This document shows positions 15,872 to 17,269 of a stretch of DNA of 17,269 nt, one piece after another. This DNA comes from Planctomycetota bacterium. Its GTDB lineage: Bacteria > Planctomycetota > Planctomycetia > Isosphaerales > Isosphaeraceae. A program made the position numbers and the translations under genes. Position 1 is the stretch's first letter. Every line of letters starts with the position of its first letter. The notes under the pieces are model-generated. The model searched no databases and was not told the origin of the DNA. It worked only from the letters and a program-made list of their open reading frames with translations. Where the stretch lies: contig JAJYCH010000017.1 of NCBI GenBank assembly GCA_021778575.1, positions 1-17,269 on the forward strand, read 5' to 3'.

Positions 15872-16459
15872 CTAAACCGCCAGGGAAGTTCGAGTCTTCC
15901 GCCGTTTGACGAGCCACAAGGCCGAGAGAACCGACCCGACAATCGTCAGACACTGGAACACCACTCGCCAGGGAGTTGGCTGATCCCGTGTCAGAACCAT
16001 TCCGGTCCAGTGCGATCGGGCGTAAAGTTTCGAGGCTTCGACGACCGAAGGGGCGAGGTCGAGATCAGCGACCTGAACCAAACTTCCCGAGTGACCGACG
16101 GGCCGAACGACCACATAATGGCCGTGGTCGCCATTCTTCAGAAAAGCCAGCGCCGGTCGCTCGGGAGGCTTCGAGCCGCCCGGAAGTTGAATCCCTTCCA
16201 ACCTCAGCCCCAACCGGCCGGCGGCATCTCTGAGTTCCTTCATCGAGTATCCCTCGACCGGACAAGGCGGCAGCGCTGCCTCAAGCTCTTGCAGGCTGGT
16301 CGGATACCCTTCCCAGCGGAGCAGGTGATAAAGTGCGATCGTTCCGCAATCGTAGACAGGCTTGGGCTTCGGCTCCTCAGCCTGGACCAGCGACGAGCCG
16401 ACGACCGAGAAGACCGCGACGGCCGAAAAAATGAGGCTCGATCGCCTCGAACCGATCAT
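15872..16459 (-). CDS. Stand-alone, membrane-tethered C39-type cysteine peptidase (locus B, second gene)
   Basis: A 195-residue exported peptidase-like protein. Residues 1-27 form a signal peptide ending VQA. The C39 fold (the protease domain of bacteriocin-exporting ABC transporters) is clear: catalytic Cys38 in 'PVYDCGTIALYHLLRWEGYP', 'GYSMKELRDAAGRLGLRLEG', 'RPALAFLKNGDHGHYVVVRP' with His114, Asp132 in 'VQVADLDLAP', and the closing 'SHWTGMVLT'. The usual Asp-Pro after the histidine is Asp-Leu here. A C-terminal helix at about 164-185 ends in 'KRRKTR', so the active site should face the periplasm. No ABC transporter domain or Gly-Gly leader peptide is seen nearby. Its ATG overlaps the previous stop as ATGA, with GGAGG just upstream, so it is translationally coupled to the LolA-like gene. 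Confidence 0.85.
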   Translation of the reverse strand: MIGSRRSSLIFSAVAVFSVVGSSLVQAEEPKPKPVYDCGTIALYHLLRWEGYPTSLQELEAALPPCPVEGYSMKELRDAAGRLGLRLEGIQLPGGSKPPERPALAFLKNGDHGHYVVVRPVGHSGSLVQVADLDLAPSVVEASKLYARSHWTGMVLTRDQPTPWRVVFQCLTIVGSVLSALWLVKRRKTRTSLAV

Positions 16460-17269
16460 CCTTGCCTCCGCTTCAGCACAACGGCCCCGACAATCAAGAC
16501 GACCCCGACCACCGCAATCAGCAGTTGAACGACCACCGTCGTGCTCAACGACGACTGACCAGCCGCCGAGGCATCGAGCCGGGCGGATTGCTGGTCAGCC
16601 TCCGCCAGTTTCTTGTCAAGCCGTTTTTGCACGCTGACCACGTCGTTGCGGTACAGGGGAGTTGGCCCGAACTCGTCCTTGAGCTTCTTGAGACCCTCCG
16701 TCTCCGGCATCCCGCCCTTCCAGTCGAGCGAGAACTGTTCGTCTTTTAGGCCTCGGTTGATCTGGATTGTGCCGTCGACCAGTGAATAGGTCTCGCGGAA
16801 GGTCGGGCTGTCGAGATACTCACCAATTCCGCCCATGAAGGAAAGGTTTTCACCATAAACAGGGAGCCAGACCTGCTTGCCGTCTTGTGTGGGAAACTGG
16901 GCGAGGCGAATTTTCTCGACTCGGCCCGAACGTTTCTCTCCACGCAGCCGATCAACTCGCAGGGGATGTCCACCACGTTCCATGTCAATCCAGAATTGAA
17001 GGGTCTGTCCCGGCCTATTCCTGGCAACGTTCAACTGAATCTTTAAACAGCGATGGCCGTCGATCTCCTCCCACCCCAGAAACTGATAGCCCATCGCCGC
17101 TGGATCAAGACTATTGAAATATGAATAAAACAGAATGCGCTCGGGTGAGACTGTTTGGTTCAAGGCACCGACGACCCTACTGTGTTTCATGACTTGAGAA
17201 CGAGCCTGATCGGGTTGACGTTCAACATACTCGTATTTATCACCAAGCATAAAATATGTGTTTTGCTTG
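16456..17269 (-). CDS. LolA-like protein with C-terminal membrane anchor, 5' end cut by window edge (locus B, first gene)
   Basis: The frame stays open to the right edge, so the visible ATG at 17250 is probably internal and the real start, with any signal peptide, lies outside. The visible 270 residues are beta-rich in the manner of LolA-type half-barrels: 'YQFLGWEEIDGHRCLKIQLN', 'LQFWIDMERGGHPLRVDRLR', 'KQVWLPVYGENLSF'. A 'fixed-substrate' pattern of strand, W-I-D and W-L-P is common in exported planctomycete proteins of this kind. A charged helical segment ('VSVQKRLDKKLAEADQQSAR') leads into one membrane helix ('VVVQLLIAVVGVVLIVGAVV') and a 'LKRRQG' tail. This is the same plan as the gene at 3711-4673. 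It shares the ATGA overlap with the C39 gene. Function unknown; a role in the envelope with the peptidase is an inference. Confidence 0.72.
   Translation of the reverse strand, partial: KQNTYFMLGDKYEYVERQPDQARSQVMKHSRVVGALNQTVSPERILFYSYFNSLDPAAMGYQFLGWEEIDGHRCLKIQLNVARNRPGQTLQFWIDMERGGHPLRVDRLRGEKRSGRVEKIRLAQFPTQDGKQVWLPVYGENLSFMGGIGEYLDSPTFRETYSLVDGTIQINRGLKDEQFSLDWKGGMPETEGLKKLKDEFGPTPLYRNDVVSVQKRLDKKLAEADQQSARLDASAAGQSSLSTTVVVQLLIAVVGVVLIVGAVVLKRRQG

Overview
The window looks like a chromosomal piece of a planctomycete, most likely of the Isosphaera/Singulisphaera type. The reasons are the high G+C content, the 1295-residue multi-domain cytochrome that opens with a heme domain of the Planctomycete/Verrucomicrobium type, a second exported di-heme oxidoreductase, and several small membrane proteins with the short basic N-terminus plus single helix common in this phylum. 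The lineage call is an inference from protein families; no rRNA or other marker gene is present.

Layout. Minus strand, 831 to 1: an EamA-type drug/metabolite transporter cut by the left edge. A 666-base space follows, then on the plus strand a YbjN-domain protein (1498-2004) and an exported di-heme oxidoreductase of the DUF1111 type (2333-3343), which ends in a strong GNRA-loop terminator. From about 3344 the base composition drops. This AT-richer stretch leads into a plus-strand pair (3711-5191): an exported LolA-like protein with a C-terminal anchor, then a membrane-anchored Ig-like protein. Facing it, and overlapping its 3' end, is a minus-strand series read right to left: a YfcE-type phosphoesterase (9038-8547), a GlmU-like left-handed beta-helix acyl/nucleotidyl-transferase (8441-7122), two short membrane proteins that overlap each other (7085-6762, 6801-6367), and a four-helix membrane protein with one C-terminal heme c motif (6264-5140).

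The 9039-9779 space has no convincing large gene but is rich in hairpins. It holds three in-frame 14-base repeats in a possible small ORF and a 42-base palindrome. Next, on the minus strand, are a lactate permease of the LctP family (11465-9780), a heptamer minisatellite directly in its leader, the giant cytochrome/beta-propeller protein (15486-11599), and, at the right edge, a translationally coupled pair: a second LolA-like anchored protein (cut by the edge) and a stand-alone membrane-tethered C39-type cysteine peptidase.

How the parts may work together. The cytochrome, the di-heme oxidoreductase and the single-heme membrane protein are all predicted to act outside the cytoplasm, so the region is rich in periplasmic redox proteins. 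The lactate permease lies behind the giant cytochrome and may share its transcript. The two edge-coupled pairs (3711-5191 and 17269-15872) look like two versions of one envelope module: a LolA-like domain on a C-terminal helix ending in a Lys-Arg-Arg tail, followed at once by a second anchored partner. That module, with a C39 peptidase that has no visible transporter or leader-peptide substrate, is the least explained biology here.
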